A stretch of DNA of 54,415 nucleotides from Chitinophaga pinensis (lineage in GTDB: Bacteria > Bacteroidota > Bacteroidia > SXHM01), in assembly GCA_945870105.1 (NCBI GenBank), contig CAMBRL010000007.1, positions 1 through 54,415 of the forward strand, written 5' to 3'. The notes beneath the pieces are model-generated. The model was not told the origin of the DNA, made no database searches, and saw nothing but the letters and a program-made list of their open reading frames with translations. This document shows, one piece after another, positions 1 through 11,072 of this stretch. Numbering within the stretch: the stretch's first letter is position 1; each line of letters starts with the position of its first letter. Both the position numbers and the translations under genes were made by a program.

Positions 1-2712
1 AACAAAAAACTGAATATGGACACGCCTGCGGACACAAAAGTCCTCACCAAGCCTGACATTATTCAGATCATAAAATACCTCATCCAGCTTATCAATTCAA
101 AAGCGATTGTGGATGATATTGACCACTTAAGTAATCGTAGGGTTCGTACCGTTGGCGAGCAATTATATTCTCAGTTTGGAGTTGGTCTTGCACGTATGGC
201 AAGAACAATCCGTGAGCGTATGAACGTTCGTGATAACGAGGTGTTCACTCCTACAGACTTGATTAACGCGAAGACTTTATCTTCCGTTATCAATTCATTC
301 TTCGGAACCAACCAGCTTTCACAGTTCATGGATCAAACAAATCCGTTGGCTGAGATTACTCACAAGCGTAGGTTATCTGCCCTTGGCCCAGGAGGTCTTT
401 CACGTGAGCGTGCCGGTTTCGAGGTTCGTGACGTTCACTTTACGCACTACGGAAGACTTTGTACGATTGAAACTCCTGAGGGACCAAACATCGGACTTAT
501 CTCTTCTTTGTGCGTTTACGCGAAAATCAATCACCTTGGTTTCATTGAAACTCCTTACCGTAAAGTAACAGACGGAAAAGTGAATGTGAAAGAAGCGGTG
601 ATTTACCTGAGTGCTGAGGAAGAAGAAAAAAATACAATAGCACAGGCAAATGCTCCTTTTGATGAAAAAGGAAATTTCCTGAGCAAGAAAATCAAAGCAC
701 GTTTTGAAGGTGACTTCCCGCTAGTGGAGCCTGAAAAACTAACCTTGATGGACGTTGCACCTAACCAGATTGCATCGATTGCTGCTTCGTTAATTCCATT
801 TTTGGAGCATGACGATGCCAACCGTGCACTGATGGGATCAAATATGATGCGCCAGGCTGTTCCGCTGATGCGCCCTGAAGCTCCTATTGTAGGAACAGGG
901 CTTGAAGCAAGAGTAGCCAGCGATTCACGTGTGTTGTTTAACGCAGAAGGTGATGGAGTTGTTGAGTATGTAGATGCTGAAACTATAACTATCCGTTACA
1001 GCAGAACTGATGACGAAAAGCTGTTGAGCTTTGAAGATGATGTTCGCACATACCAGCTTATCAAATTCCGCAAAACCAACCAGAATACTTCTATCAATCT
1101 GAAACCAATCGTTGTAAAAGGCGAAAAAGTTTTTAAAGGACAAGTACTTTGCGAAGGTTATGCAACTCAAAAAGGTGAGCTTGCTTTAGGTCGTAACCTG
1201 AAAGTGGCATTCATGCCATGGAAAGGATATAACTTTGAGGATGCGATTGTAATTTCTGAGCGCGTAGCGAAAGAAGATATTTTCACTTCAGTTCACATTG
1301 ACGAGTATTCACTGGAAGTGCGCGACACAAAACGCGGATTGGAAGAGTTAACTTCTGATATTCCTAACGTAAGTGAAGAAGCAACCAAAGATTTAGATGA
1401 AAACGGTTTGATACGCATCGGTGCTGAAGTAAAAGCAGGTGATATTCTTATCGGGAAAATTACTCCAAAAGGAGAAACTGATCCTTCACCTGAGGAAAAA
1501 CTGTTAAGAGCCATCTTTGGTGACAAAGCCGGTGATGTGAAAGATGCATCGCTTAAGGCGCCCCCATCATTGAAAGGTGTGGTAATCGACAAAAAATTGT
1601 TCTCAAGAATTATCAAAGACAAAAAATCAAAATCTGAAGAAAAAGGATTGTTGACCAAAGTTGATGATGAGTTCGAAAAGGAGTCAATTAAACTAAAACA
1701 GAAATTAGTTGACAAACTGTTTGACCTGGTTGATGGCAAAAAAGCACAGAACGTTTCAACAAACTTCAGAGAAGTTGTAATTCCTAAAGGAACCAAATTC
1801 ACACAGAAGTTATTGGGTTCTATCAACTATAACGACATCAGCCCGAGCGGATGGACAACTGACAAAGAAACCAACGACAAGATTAAAATCCTGTTGCACA
1901 ACTACACTATTAAGGCAAATGACCTGATGGGTATTTACAAACGTAAAAAGTTTGCGATTACTATCGGTGATGAATTACCTGCCGGTATTGTTCAGTTGGC
2001 TAAAGTTTACATTGCTAAAAAACGTAAACTGAAAGTGGGTGATAAAATGGCTGGTCGTCACGGAAACAAGGGAATTGTAGCGCGTATTGTTCGTGAAGAA
2101 GATATGCCATTCCTTGAAGACGGAACACCTGTTGACATTGTATTGAATCCGCTGGGTGTACCTTCGCGTATGAACCTTGGTCAGATTTATGAGACCGTTC
2201 TTGCATGGGCAGGACAAAAATTAGGTGTGAAATTTTCTACCCCTATTTTTGACGGAGCTACGAATGATGAAATCCTGAAATACACACAGGAAGCAGGACT
2301 TCCCGAATACGGAAGAACCTACCTGTATGATGGAGGAACCGGTGAGAAATTTGACCAGCCGGCAACCGTTGGAATTATCTACATGCTGAAACTCGGACAC
2401 ATGGTGGACGATAAGATGCACGCACGTTCTATCGGTCCATACTCACTGATTACGCAACAACCATTGGGCGGTAAAGCTCAGTTCGGAGGTCAGCGTTTTG
2501 GAGAGATGGAGGTTTGGGCACTTGAGGCATTCGGTGCAGCCAACATTCTGCAGGAGATTTTGACCATCAAATCGGATGACGTAATCGGAAGAGCAAAAGC
2601 TTATGAAGCGATTGTGAAAGGTGATCCGATGCCTTCTCCGGGTATCCCTGAATCGTTCAACGTATTGTTGCACGAGTTGAGAGGACTTGGTCTGAATATC
2701 ACGCTTGACTAA
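1..2712 (+). CDS. rpoB: DNA-directed RNA polymerase subunit beta (5' truncated by window edge)
   Basis: Open frame continues upstream of the track's ATG ([15 protein letters not shown]...); RpoB signatures [44 protein letters not shown]. Confidence 0.98.
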   Translation, partial: NKKLNMDTPADTKVLTKPDIIQIIKYLIQLINSKAIVDDIDHLSNRRVRTVGEQLYSQFGVGLARMARTIRERMNVRDNEVFTPTDLINAKTLSSVINSFFGTNQLSQFMDQTNPLAEITHKRRLSALGPGGLSRERAGFEVRDVHFTHYGRLCTIETPEGPNIGLISSLCVYAKINHLGFIETPYRKVTDGKVNVKEAVIYLSAEEEEKNTIAQANAPFDEKGNFLSKKIKARFEGDFPLVEPEKLTLMDVAPNQIASIAASLIPFLEHDDANRALMGSNMMRQAVPLMRPEAPIVGTGLEARVASDSRVLFNAEGDGVVEYVDAETITIRYSRTDDEKLLSFEDDVRTYQLIKFRKTNQNTSINLKPIVVKGEKVFKGQVLCEGYATQKGELALGRNLKVAFMPWKGYNFEDAIVISERVAKEDIFTSVHIDEYSLEVRDTKRGLEELTSDIPNVSEEATKDLDENGLIRIGAEVKAGDILIGKITPKGETDPSPEEKLLRAIFGDKAGDVKDASLKAPPSLKGVVIDKKLFSRIIKDKKSKSEEKGLLTKVDDEFEKESIKLKQKLVDKLFDLVDGKKAQNVSTNFREVVIPKGTKFTQKLLGSINYNDISPSGWTTDKETNDKIKILLHNYTIKANDLMGIYKRKKFAITIGDELPAGIVQLAKVYIAKKRKLKVGDKMAGRHGNKGIVARIVREEDMPFLEDGTPVDIVLNPLGVPSRMNLGQIYETVLAWAGQKLGVKFSTPIFDGATNDEILKYTQEAGLPEYGRTYLYDGGTGEKFDQPATVGIIYMLKLGHMVDDKMHARSIGPYSLITQQPLGGKAQFGGQRFGEMEVWALEAFGAANILQEILTIKSDDVIGRAKAYEAIVKGDPMPSPGIPESFNVLLHELRGLGLNITLD

Positions 2713-2725
2713 ATTAATCTGTAAT

Positions 2726-2756
2726 CCCGGAAAAAGTTCAATGAGCTTTTTCCGGG
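2726..2756 (+). other. Intercistronic 11-bp perfect hairpin between rpoB and rpoC
   Basis: CCCGGAAAAAG (2726-2736) / CTTTTTCCGGG (2746-2756), 9-nt loop, no following U-tract. Confidence 0.8.
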
Positions 2757-2799
2757 TAACACAGAAAAGAAGAAACCATTTAATAATCCAAATTCAAAA

Positions 2800-5700
2800 A
2801 TGGCTTACAAAAAAGAAACAAAAATTAAAAGTAATTTCACCAGAATTACTATCAGCCTTGCCTCTCCGGAGTCAATTCTGGAGCAATCAAGAGGTGAGGT
2901 TCTGAAACCTGAAACCATTAACTACAGGACATATAAACCTGAGCGTGATGGTTTGTTCTGCGAACGTATTTTCGGTCCTGTAAAAGACTGGGAGTGCCAC
3001 TGCGGTAAATACAAACGTATCCGTTACAAAGGCATTATCTGCGACCGTTGCGGTGTGGAAGTAACCGAGAAAAAAGTTAGAAGAGAACGTATGGGCCACA
3101 TTCAACTGATTGTGCCTGTTGTTCACATCTGGTATTTCCGTTCACTTCCAAACAAAATCGGTTATTTGTTAGGTCTTCCTACAAAGAAGCTTGACACCAT
3201 TATCTACTACGAAAGATATGTGGTAATCGCACCGGGTATTGCTAATAACTCTGCCGGGGAACCATTAAAACAATTGGATTTCTTAACAGAAGATGAATAC
3301 TTAGATATTCTGGATAAACTTCCGAAAGACAACCAACATTTAGATGATACAGACCCAAGCAAGTTTATTGCTAAAATGGGAGCTGATGCTTTGCACATGT
3401 TGCTGAGCCGCATCAACCTTGATGAACTTTCTTTTGACCTGCGTCACAAAGCAAACACTGAAACTTCACAACAACGTAAAAATGAGGCGTTAAAACGTCT
3501 TCAGGTTGTGGAAGGCTTCCGTGGTTCATTGCAAAATATTGATAACAAACCCGAGTGGATGATTGTGAAAGTTATTCCTGTTATTCCACCGGAACTGCGC
3601 CCACTCGTTCCATTGGATGGCGGTCGTTTCGCTACTTCGGATTTGAATGACTTATACAGACGCGTTATTATCCGTAACAACCGTTTGAAACGTTTGATTG
3701 AGATCAAAGCGCCTGAAGTTATCTTGCGTAACGAGAAACGTATGTTGCAGGAAGCGGTTGATTCATTGCTGGACAACTCACGTAAATCAAACGCGGTTAA
3801 AACTGATTCAAACCGTGCACTGAAATCACTTTCAGATTCATTGAAAGGTAAACAAGGACGTTTCCGTCAGAACCTGTTAGGAAAACGTGTTGACTACTCT
3901 GCCCGTTCGGTAATTGTCGTTGGACCAGAATTGAAACTGCATGAGTGTGGTCTGCCAAAAGATATGGCTGCAGAGCTTTACAAACCATTCATCATCCGCA
4001 AAATGCTGGAGAGGGGTATTGTAAAAACTGTAAAATCTGCAAAGAAGATTGTTGACCGGAAAGACCCGATTGTTTGGGATATTTTGGAGAACGTATTGAA
4101 AGGACATCCTGTTCTTCTGAACCGTGCCCCAACACTACACAGATTAGGTATTCAGGCTTTCCAGCCAAAACTGATTGAAGGAAAAGCTATCCAGTTGCAT
4201 CCGTTGGTTTGTACAGCCTTTAACGCTGACTTTGACGGTGACCAGATGGCGGTGCATTTGCCACTTGGCAATGCTGCCGTTTTGGAAGCCCAACTATTGA
4301 TGCTTGCTTCACACAACATTTTGAACCCTGCTAACGGTGCGCCTATCACGGTTCCTTCTCAGGACATGGTGTTGGGTCTGTACTACATGACCAAAGGCTA
4401 CAAGAGCGATAAAGCAAGAACCGTAAAAGGTGAAGGCATGACCTTCTATTCTGCGGAAGAAGTTACTATTGCTAACAATGAAGGCAAAGCTGATATCCAT
4501 GCTTTTATTAAAGTAAGAGCTAAAGTGAAAGAAAACGGAGAATTGGTTACCAAGCTGATTGAGACTACTGTTGGACGCGTATTGTTCAACAAAGTAGTTC
4601 CTGAGCAGGTTGGTTATATCAACGAACTGTTGACTAAAAAATCATTGCGCGATATCATCGGAAATATCATGAAAGAAACCGGAATGGGCGCTACTGCTCA
4701 ATTCCTGGATGATATTAAAGGACTTGGATTTAAGATGGCTTTCAAAGGCGGTCTTTCATTTAACCTTGGTGATGTAATTGTTCCACCTGAAAAAGAAATT
4801 CTTATTGCTGCTGCCAACAAACAGGTTGACGAGGTAATGGAGAATTACAACATGGGGGTTATTACCAACAACGAGCGTTACAACCAGATTATTGACATCT
4901 GGACACATACTAACTCTAAGCTTACAAAAACCCTGATGGATAAACTCATCAGCGACAAGCAAGGATTTAACTCTGTGTACATGATGCTTGACTCAGGTGC
5001 AAGGGGTTCTAAAGAGCAGATCCGTCAGCTTTCAGGAATGAGAGGTTTGATGGCGAAGCCACAAAAATCAGGAGCTTCTTCACAGGAGATTATCGAGAAC
5101 CCTATCCTTTCTAACTTTAAGGAAGGTCTTTCGATCCTTGAGTATTTCATTTCAACACACGGTGCACGTAAAGGTCTTGCCGATACGGCTTTGAAAACTG
5201 CCGATGCGGGTTACTTAACACGTAGGTTGGTTGACGTATCACAGGACGTTATTATTTCTGATGAAGATTGCGGAACATTACGCGGACTGATTGCAACTCC
5301 TTTGAAAAACAACGAAGAGATCGTAGAATCATTATATGACCGCGTTCTTGGTCGCACTTCGGTTCACGATGTTTTTCACCCGCTTACAGGCAAACAGATT
5401 GTAAGTGCCGGACAGGAAATCGTTGAAGAGTATGCACAAATCATTGAAGATTCACCGATTGAATCGGTTGAGATACGTTCGGTATTGACTTGCGAATCTA
5501 AAAAAGGTGTTTGTACCAAATGCTATGGTCGCAGTCTTGCATCAGGCAGAATGGTTCAGAAAGGTGAAGCTGTGGGCGTAATTGCTGCACAGTCAATCGG
5601 TGAGCCGGGAACACAGCTTACATTGAGAACCTTCCACGTGGGTGGTGTTGCGGGTAACGTAACTCAGGAATCAAAAATTGAGGCTAAATATGGCGGTGTT

Positions 5701-7092
5701 ACTGAGATTGACGAGCTCCGTACTGTACCAAGTCCTGAAGGTAAATATGATGTTGTAACAGGTCGTTCTGCAGAGCTTCGCATCATTGATGTGAACACAC
5801 GCATCGTTCTGTCAACTGCCAATATCCCTTATGGTTCTGAGCTTTATATTAAAGCAGGAGACAAAGTAGAGAAAGGACAACTTATCTGCAAATGGGATCC
5901 GTTCAACGCGGTTATCATTTCTGAATTACCGGGTAAAGTGAAGTTCGATCAGATTGAGGAAGGTATTACTTTCCGTCTTGAGTCGGATGAGCAAACCGGT
6001 TTCAGTGAAAAAGTAATTATCGACAGCAGAGATAAAACCAAAAATCCGGTTATCCAGATTGTTGGAAAAGATAAAGAGGTGATGCGTAACTACAACATCC
6101 CTGTTGGTGCACACGTTGTTATCGAGGAAGGAAAAACAATTCCTGCAGGAACAATTCTTGTAAAAATTCCACGTGCAACTGGAAAATCGGGTGATATCAC
6201 GGGTGGTCTGCCAAGGGTAACGGAGTTATTCGAGGCACGTAATCCATCTAACCCTGCGGTTGTATCGGAAATAGATGGTATTGTTACTTTCGGAAAAATT
6301 AAACGCGGTAACCGTGAGGTGGTTGTTGAATCAAGAACAGGTGAGATTAAAAAATATCTTGTTTCTTTATCTAAACACATTCTGGTTCAGGAGAACGACT
6401 TTATCCGCGCAGGCGATGCCCTGAGCGATGGAGCTATTACTCCTTCTGACATTCTTGCGATTAAAGGACCTACTAAAGTTCAGGAGTATTTGGTAAACGA
6501 GGTGCAAGAGGTTTACCGTTTGCAAGGCGTGAAAATCAACGACAAACACTTTGAAGTGATTGTTCGTCAGATGATGCGTAAGGTTGAAATCGTTGATCCG
6601 GGCGATACTACATTCCTGGAAAGAGAGTTGGTTAACAAACTTGAATTCGGTCAGGAAAACGATGAAATCTTTGACAAAAAGGTTGTAATTGATCCAGGCG
6701 ATTCGGCTACATTGAAAGCAGGACAAATTCTGAATGCACGTAAACTGCGCGATGAAAACTCTATGCTGAAACGCAAAGACTTGAAGACGGTTGAATCGCG
6801 TGATGCAATTCCTGCAACATCGAATCAGATTTTGCAAGGTATTACCAGAGCATCGTTGCAAACCGAAAGCTGGATGTCTGCTGCATCGTTCCAGGAAACA
6901 ACAAAAGTATTGAACGAAGCTGCTGTGAAAGGTAAGAGAGATAGCTTATTAGGACTTAAAGAAAACGTAATTGTTGGACACCTGATACCGGCCGGAACAG
7001 GCTTGAGAGAATACGATAAATTGGTTGTAGGCTCAAGAGAAGAGTACGAAAGACTGCTGGCTGCTAAACAAGAGGCGGAAGTAGAAGAGTAA
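2800..7092 (+). CDS. rpoC: DNA-directed RNA polymerase subunit beta'
   Basis: [15 protein letters not shown] active-site motif, CHCGKYKR...CDRCGVEV zinc site, full-length 1430 aa directly after rpoB. Confidence 0.98.
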   Translation: MAYKKETKIKSNFTRITISLASPESILEQSRGEVLKPETINYRTYKPERDGLFCERIFGPVKDWECHCGKYKRIRYKGIICDRCGVEVTEKKVRRERMGHIQLIVPVVHIWYFRSLPNKIGYLLGLPTKKLDTIIYYERYVVIAPGIANNSAGEPLKQLDFLTEDEYLDILDKLPKDNQHLDDTDPSKFIAKMGADALHMLLSRINLDELSFDLRHKANTETSQQRKNEALKRLQVVEGFRGSLQNIDNKPEWMIVKVIPVIPPELRPLVPLDGGRFATSDLNDLYRRVIIRNNRLKRLIEIKAPEVILRNEKRMLQEAVDSLLDNSRKSNAVKTDSNRALKSLSDSLKGKQGRFRQNLLGKRVDYSARSVIVVGPELKLHECGLPKDMAAELYKPFIIRKMLERGIVKTVKSAKKIVDRKDPIVWDILENVLKGHPVLLNRAPTLHRLGIQAFQPKLIEGKAIQLHPLVCTAFNADFDGDQMAVHLPLGNAAVLEAQLLMLASHNILNPANGAPITVPSQDMVLGLYYMTKGYKSDKARTVKGEGMTFYSAEEVTIANNEGKADIHAFIKVRAKVKENGELVTKLIETTVGRVLFNKVVPEQVGYINELLTKKSLRDIIGNIMKETGMGATAQFLDDIKGLGFKMAFKGGLSFNLGDVIVPPEKEILIAAANKQVDEVMENYNMGVITNNERYNQIIDIWTHTNSKLTKTLMDKLISDKQGFNSVYMMLDSGARGSKEQIRQLSGMRGLMAKPQKSGASSQEIIENPILSNFKEGLSILEYFISTHGARKGLADTALKTADAGYLTRRLVDVSQDVIISDEDCGTLRGLIATPLKNNEEIVESLYDRVLGRTSVHDVFHPLTGKQIVSAGQEIVEEYAQIIEDSPIESVEIRSVLTCESKKGVCTKCYGRSLASGRMVQKGEAVGVIAAQSIGEPGTQLTLRTFHVGGVAGNVTQESKIEAKYGGVTEIDELRTVPSPEGKYDVVTGRSAELRIIDVNTRIVLSTANIPYGSELYIKAGDKVEKGQLICKWDPFNAVIISELPGKVKFDQIEEGITFRLESDEQTGFSEKVIIDSRDKTKNPVIQIVGKDKEVMRNYNIPVGAHVVIEEGKTIPAGTILVKIPRATGKSGDITGGLPRVTELFEARNPSNPAVVSEIDGIVTFGKIKRGNREVVVESRTGEIKKYLVSLSKHILVQENDFIRAGDALSDGAITPSDILAIKGPTKVQEYLVNEVQEVYRLQGVKINDKHFEVIVRQMMRKVEIVDPGDTTFLERELVNKLEFGQENDEIFDKKVVIDPGDSATLKAGQILNARKLRDENSMLKRKDLKTVESRDAIPATSNQILQGITRASLQTESWMSAASFQETTKVLNEAAVKGKRDSLLGLKENVIVGHLIPAGTGLREYDKLVVGSREEYERLLAAKQEAEVEE

Positions 7093-7110
7093 GCACGTAA
7101 TAAGTAATAT

Positions 7111-7163
7111 GTAAGATGTAATATTTGGTGGGTAAACCATCAAAATATTACATCTTACTTTTT
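7111..7163 (+). terminator. Intrinsic terminator after rpoC
   Basis: Perfect 16-bp inverted repeat GTAAGATGTAATATTT (7111-7126) / AAATATTACATCTTAC (7143-7158) followed by TTTTT. Confidence 0.8.
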
Positions 7164-7179
7164 AAATCTTACATATAAA

Positions 7180-7506
7180 ATGGCAGAGCAAAAACCAAAT
7201 CCACAACAAGGACAAATAAATATTGAACTGAGCGAAGAAATTGCTGAAGGACAATATTCAAACCTTGCCATTATCACGCATTCAACTTCTGAATTTGTGG
7301 TTGACTTTATCCGTGTGATGCCGGGTGTGCCTAAAGCCAAAGTAAAATCACGCATTGTTCTTACTCCTGAACATGCCAAGCGTTTATTAAACGCGTTGGA
7401 AGACAATATTGAAAAGTTTGAGCAGCAACACGGGGTTATCCGTTTTACTGAAAATCCTCCTAACGTTCTTCCTATGAACTTTGGAGGACCTACTGCGCAG
7501 GCGTAG
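7180..7506 (+). CDS. DUF3467 domain-containing protein
   Basis: 108 aa; IELSEEIAEGQYSNLAIITHSTSEFVVDFIRVMPGVPKAKVKSRIVLTPEHAKRLL is typical of DUF3467. Confidence 0.85.
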   Translation: MAEQKPNPQQGQINIELSEEIAEGQYSNLAIITHSTSEFVVDFIRVMPGVPKAKVKSRIVLTPEHAKRLLNALEDNIEKFEQQHGVIRFTENPPNVLPMNFGGPTAQA

Positions 7507-7514
7507 AAAGTTTA

Positions 7515-7961
7515 CTACCTCTTCCCCTTAAAAAACTCCTTTACAATCGCAGAACATTCTTCGTGCAGAATACCGGGCAGTATTTTGGTTTTTTGGTGTA
7601 ATATTTTCCCCTGCACAGAAGTATAACCTTTCTGTTTATCAAATGCTCCGTAAACTAATCTGCCAAGCTGAGTCCAGCCACAGGCACCTGCACACATAAT
7701 GCAGGGTTCAAGTGTAACGTAGAGCGTGCACTCGTCCAAGTATTTTCCGCCCAGGAAATTGGCGGCAGAAGTAAAGGCCTGCATTTCGGCATGAGCGGTT
7801 ACATCGATCAGCGTTTCGGTAAGGTTATGTGCGCGGGCAATAATCTGGTTGTTGCAAACTACGATAGCGCCAACAGGAACTTCATCGGCATCAAAAGCCC
7901 TTTGCGCTTCTTTCAGGGCTTCGCGCATAAAATAGTCGTCAGAGTAAACACTTAGTTGCAT
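7515..7961 (-). CDS. tadA: tRNA-specific adenosine deaminase / CMP-dCMP deaminase-fold protein
   Basis: HAEMQAF and PCIMCAGA zinc deaminase motifs, DEVPVGAIVV. Confidence 0.9.
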   Translation of the reverse strand: MQLSVYSDDYFMREALKEAQRAFDADEVPVGAIVVCNNQIIARAHNLTETLIDVTAHAEMQAFTSAANFLGGKYLDECTLYVTLEPCIMCAGACGWTQLGRLVYGAFDKQKGYTSVQGKILHQKTKILPGILHEECSAIVKEFFKGKR

Positions 7962-7984
7962 GGGGGCAAAGATAGCTTGGTTTT

Positions 7985-8096
7985 TTACTTCACCACTAAG
8001 GGCACAAGAACACTAAATTTTTTTGTGAGCATGGTATTCTTAATAATACGAGCTATATTTTTCTAAGTGAGCTTAGTGTACTTAGTGGTAAAAAAA
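7985..8096. repeat. Dispersed-type inverted repeat (ACCACTAAG ... CTTAGTGGT) between tadA and yidC
   Basis: CTTCACCACTAAGGGCACAAGAACACTAA and CTAAGTGAGCTTAGTGTACTTAGTGGTAAAAAA flank an AT-rich spacer. Confidence 0.6.
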
Positions 8097-8112
8097 GTAG
8101 CCTGTAAAATAC

Positions 8113-8120
8113 TATCTTTG
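8113..8120 (+). promoter_or_regulatory. Bacteroidota -7 promoter element for yidC
   Basis: TATCTTTG matches TAnnTTTG, 25 bp upstream of ATG at 8145. Confidence 0.6.
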
Positions 8121-8144
8121 CGCGCTTTTAAAATTACAGGAAAA

Positions 8145-10010
8145 ATGATGGACAGGAATTCGCTTATCGGTATGTTTTTAATTCTTCTCATCGTATTAGG
8201 ATATGGTTACCTGACCATGCCCAACGAAGAAGAACTGAAAGCAATGAAGCACAAACAGGATTCAATTGCGCTGGTTGATTCGCTCAGCAAAATAAAACAC
8301 GTAGAAATAAAACAAGCTGTTACTGATACCGTTGAAAAAATTCAGCAACTACCAGATTCATTACGCGATGAAACTGCAAAAAAATTATTCGGTTCGTTTT
8401 ACAAAGGTGCACTGGGAACAGAACAATTTACAACACTTGAAAACGAAAAAATAAAAGTAACACTGAGCAATAAAGGCGGAAAAATTTATTCTGTTGAGTT
8501 GAAAGAATACACAACCTACGATTCACTTCCCGTTATTTTATTCAAAGGTGATAGCGCTGTTTTTGCACTGCGTTTTCCTGGTCAGAATAAAGAAATCAAC
8601 ACTTCAGAATTTTATTTTGCTCCACAGGGAACTTCAGCTTCTGTAAAAGGAAATGAAACTACATCGGTAGCTATGCGCCTTGCAGATGAAAACAATAACT
8701 ATGTTGAATTTGCTTACAAACTAAAAGGTAACAGTTATGTGGTAGATGTAGATGTAAACGTTTCAGGCGGGCAGAGCATGATTGCTGCCGGCACCAAAGA
8801 ATTGGCTTTTGACTGGTCGTACAAGGCTGCTCAAATGGAAAAAAGCAGAGAGAACGAAGCCAACGTAACCAGCATTGAATACATGAATACTGAAGAGGAG
8901 TATGATTACCTCTCCCCTACTTCAGATGACGAAGAAAAACTGGAGGAAAAACTGAAATGGTTTGCATTTAAACAGCAGTTTTTCAGTTCGGTGTTGGTTT
9001 CAAAAGATGGTTTCAGTAATCCTACTTTAAAAGTTACCAAAGAACCTGAGACAAGCCGAAATCTGAAAACACTTTCTGCTTCGCTGACGTTGCCTTACAG
9101 CGGGAAGTCAAGTGAAACTAATTCCTTCTCTTTTTATTTTGTTCCTAATCACTACAGCACACTGAAAAGCTATGAGCTTGGAATGGAACAATTGGTTCCG
9201 CTGGGTTGGGGGATTTTTGGTTGGGTAAATAAGTTTGTGGTAATTCCTGTTTTTAATTTCCTTGGACAATTTATTTCCAACTACGGAATTATTATTCTGT
9301 TGCTCACACTCATTTTCAAAATCGGATTGTTGCCTTTGACTTACAAAGCCTATATGTCAACTGCCAAAATGCGCGTACTGAAACCGGAGATTGACGAATT
9401 AAACAAGCAGTATGAAAACAAAGATGCAATGGAAAAGCAACAGGCTACCATGGCGCTATATAAAAAAGCTGGAGTAAACCCCTTGGGCGGTTGTTTGCCT
9501 ATGGTTTTGCAGATGCCAATTTTGATTGCGTTGTTTCGCTTCTTTCCTGCTTCTATTGAGTTACGTCACAAAGCATTTTTGTGGGCCGATGATTTATCGA
9601 GCTACGATTCTATTTTCAATCTGCCATTCACTATTCCGTTCTATGGCGATCACGTGAGTTTGTTTACGTTGCTGATGACTGTTACCACCATCATCTACAC
9701 CAAAATGAACAGCGACCTGCAAGGCAGCAACCCGCAAATGGCGCAGATGAAATGGATTATGTATCTGATGCCGATTATGTTTCTTGGTTTCTTTAACAGC
9801 TATGCTTCAGGCCTAAGTTACTATTATTTCCTTGCCAACATGGTTACGTTCGGACAACAATTTTTGTTCAAATACATGGTGGATGAAAATGCTATTCACG
9901 CCAAAATGCAGGAGAACAAAAAGAAACCGGTAACCAAATCTACCTTTCAGAAAAAACTGGAAGACATGACCAAGCAAGCGCAGGCGCAACAAAAAGCAAA
10001 GAAGAAATAA
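8145..10010 (+). CDS. yidC: Membrane protein insertase YidC (start moved to the ATG after the promoter box)
   Basis: MMDRNSLIGMFLILLIVLGYGYLTMPNEEE N-terminus; KPEIDELNKQY, GVNPLGGCLPMVLQMPILIALFRFFP motifs. The track start at 8067 lies in a repeat. Confidence 0.95.
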   Translation: MMDRNSLIGMFLILLIVLGYGYLTMPNEEELKAMKHKQDSIALVDSLSKIKHVEIKQAVTDTVEKIQQLPDSLRDETAKKLFGSFYKGALGTEQFTTLENEKIKVTLSNKGGKIYSVELKEYTTYDSLPVILFKGDSAVFALRFPGQNKEINTSEFYFAPQGTSASVKGNETTSVAMRLADENNNYVEFAYKLKGNSYVVDVDVNVSGGQSMIAAGTKELAFDWSYKAAQMEKSRENEANVTSIEYMNTEEEYDYLSPTSDDEEKLEEKLKWFAFKQQFFSSVLVSKDGFSNPTLKVTKEPETSRNLKTLSASLTLPYSGKSSETNSFSFYFVPNHYSTLKSYELGMEQLVPLGWGIFGWVNKFVVIPVFNFLGQFISNYGIIILLLTLIFKIGLLPLTYKAYMSTAKMRVLKPEIDELNKQYENKDAMEKQQATMALYKKAGVNPLGGCLPMVLQMPILIALFRFFPASIELRHKAFLWADDLSSYDSIFNLPFTIPFYGDHVSLFTLLMTVTTIIYTKMNSDLQGSNPQMAQMKWIMYLMPIMFLGFFNSYASGLSYYYFLANMVTFGQQFLFKYMVDENAIHAKMQENKKKPVTKSTFQKKLEDMTKQAQAQQKAKKK

Positions 10011-10014
10011 TCAG

Positions 10015-10042
10015 CGTCATTGCGAGCGAAGCGAAGCAATCT
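10015..10042. repeat. REP-like repeat, family A (single copy)
   Basis: CGTCATTGCGAGCGAAGCGAAGCAATCT, same consensus as at 16979-17068 and 26188-26269. Confidence 0.7.
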
Positions 10043-11072
10043 GATGAAATAGTTTTACGTATTCCTGAATATTTTTTTCTACAGAATATTTTTCTGCAAC
10101 ACATTGTTGGGCTTTTGCTGTAAGTGATTTGCGCAAACTTTCATCGTTCAATAACTGATCGATATTTGCTGCCAGCGATTTAAAATCCTTAACAGAAGAA
10201 AGCAATCCGAGGCCTTCCACCGTTTCTTTTAATCCTCCTGCATCAGTTGATACCACAGGCACTCCGTGAAGAAAAGCGTCCAGCACACTGCTGCCCAAAC
10301 CTTCTTCCTGCGAACTCATTACAAATGCATCCATCACTAAAAAGAAGTCTTCAGCATCCTCTCTGAAGCCCATGAAAATATACTCCTGTTGTAAGTTCAG
10401 TTTCTGAACTTCCGCTTTTATTTCTTCCATTAATTCGCCTTCTCCAAAATGAAGAAACACAAAATCGGTTCGCAATTTCTTCAACGCTGCAATAGTCCGA
10501 ACCATTGTGTACGGGTCTTTGTGCGGAACAAAAGCTGCAGTGGTAGCAATGATTTTCTTTCCTGTAAAGCCTAATTGTTGAATTGTGTTTGCTGCATTTT
10601 CTTGATTCAACCGTTGTTGCTTTATCATAGACGGAATAACCTCAACATGTTGAACTCCCTGTCTTTTCAGTATTGCGCGTATTGCCTCCGAAATAGCAAC
10701 TACTTTATTTATTTGTTTGTATTTCCACAACGTGAAAAAGCCTTGGGGTACAAAATCAACTCTCCGTGTGTAAACAACCGGTGTAGTATGAAACAGTTTT
10801 GACAGCACTACCCATATCAGTGCTTTTGAATTCTGCACATGAATAACATCGTATTTATTTGCATTGAAAACGAGATAAAAAAATACTGCAGATTGAGAAC
10901 CTGCATCAATCAGTTTGATTCCGCTTTGTTTTGCTTTTATTGCCAGCAAGCTGTTGTGAAGACATAAGAGAGAAACGCTAATTCCTTTCTCTGACAGACC
11001 TTCCACGGTGTAAAGCGTTTGCCGTTCGCCACCTCGCCATGTTTTTTCGGTATTTATTTCAAGGATGTTCAT
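10017..11072 (-). CDS. Glycosyltransferase family 4
   Basis: GT4 pattern: VTTDAGGLKETVEG-like acceptor loop, EEGLGSSVLDAFLHGVPVV, N-terminal RGGERQT. Confidence 0.88.
   Translation of the reverse strand: MNILEINTEKTWRGGERQTLYTVEGLSEKGISVSLLCLHNSLLAIKAKQSGIKLIDAGSQSAVFFYLVFNANKYDVIHVQNSKALIWVVLSKLFHTTPVVYTRRVDFVPQGFFTLWKYKQINKVVAISEAIRAILKRQGVQHVEVIPSMIKQQRLNQENAANTIQQLGFTGKKIIATTAAFVPHKDPYTMVRTIAALKKLRTDFVFLHFGEGELMEEIKAEVQKLNLQQEYIFMGFREDAEDFFLVMDAFVMSSQEEGLGSSVLDAFLHGVPVVSTDAGGLKETVEGLGLLSSVKDFKSLAANIDQLLNDESLRKSLTAKAQQCVAEKYSVEKNIQEYVKLFHQIASLRSQ

Noticed and set aside
2726-2756. Terminator between rpoB and rpoC
   Set aside because: No T-run follows on either strand; kept only as a hairpin of unknown role.
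603-6861. Numerous minus-strand ORFs inside rpoB and rpoC (for example 1293-1826 and 6367-6861)
   Set aside because: They are antisense to strongly conserved, recognisable RNA polymerase genes and have low-complexity unnatural composition.
8067-8144. N-terminal 26-residue extension of YidC in the ORF track
   Set aside because: Lies within a repeat and a promoter box; a typical YidC N-terminus begins at 8145 or 8148.
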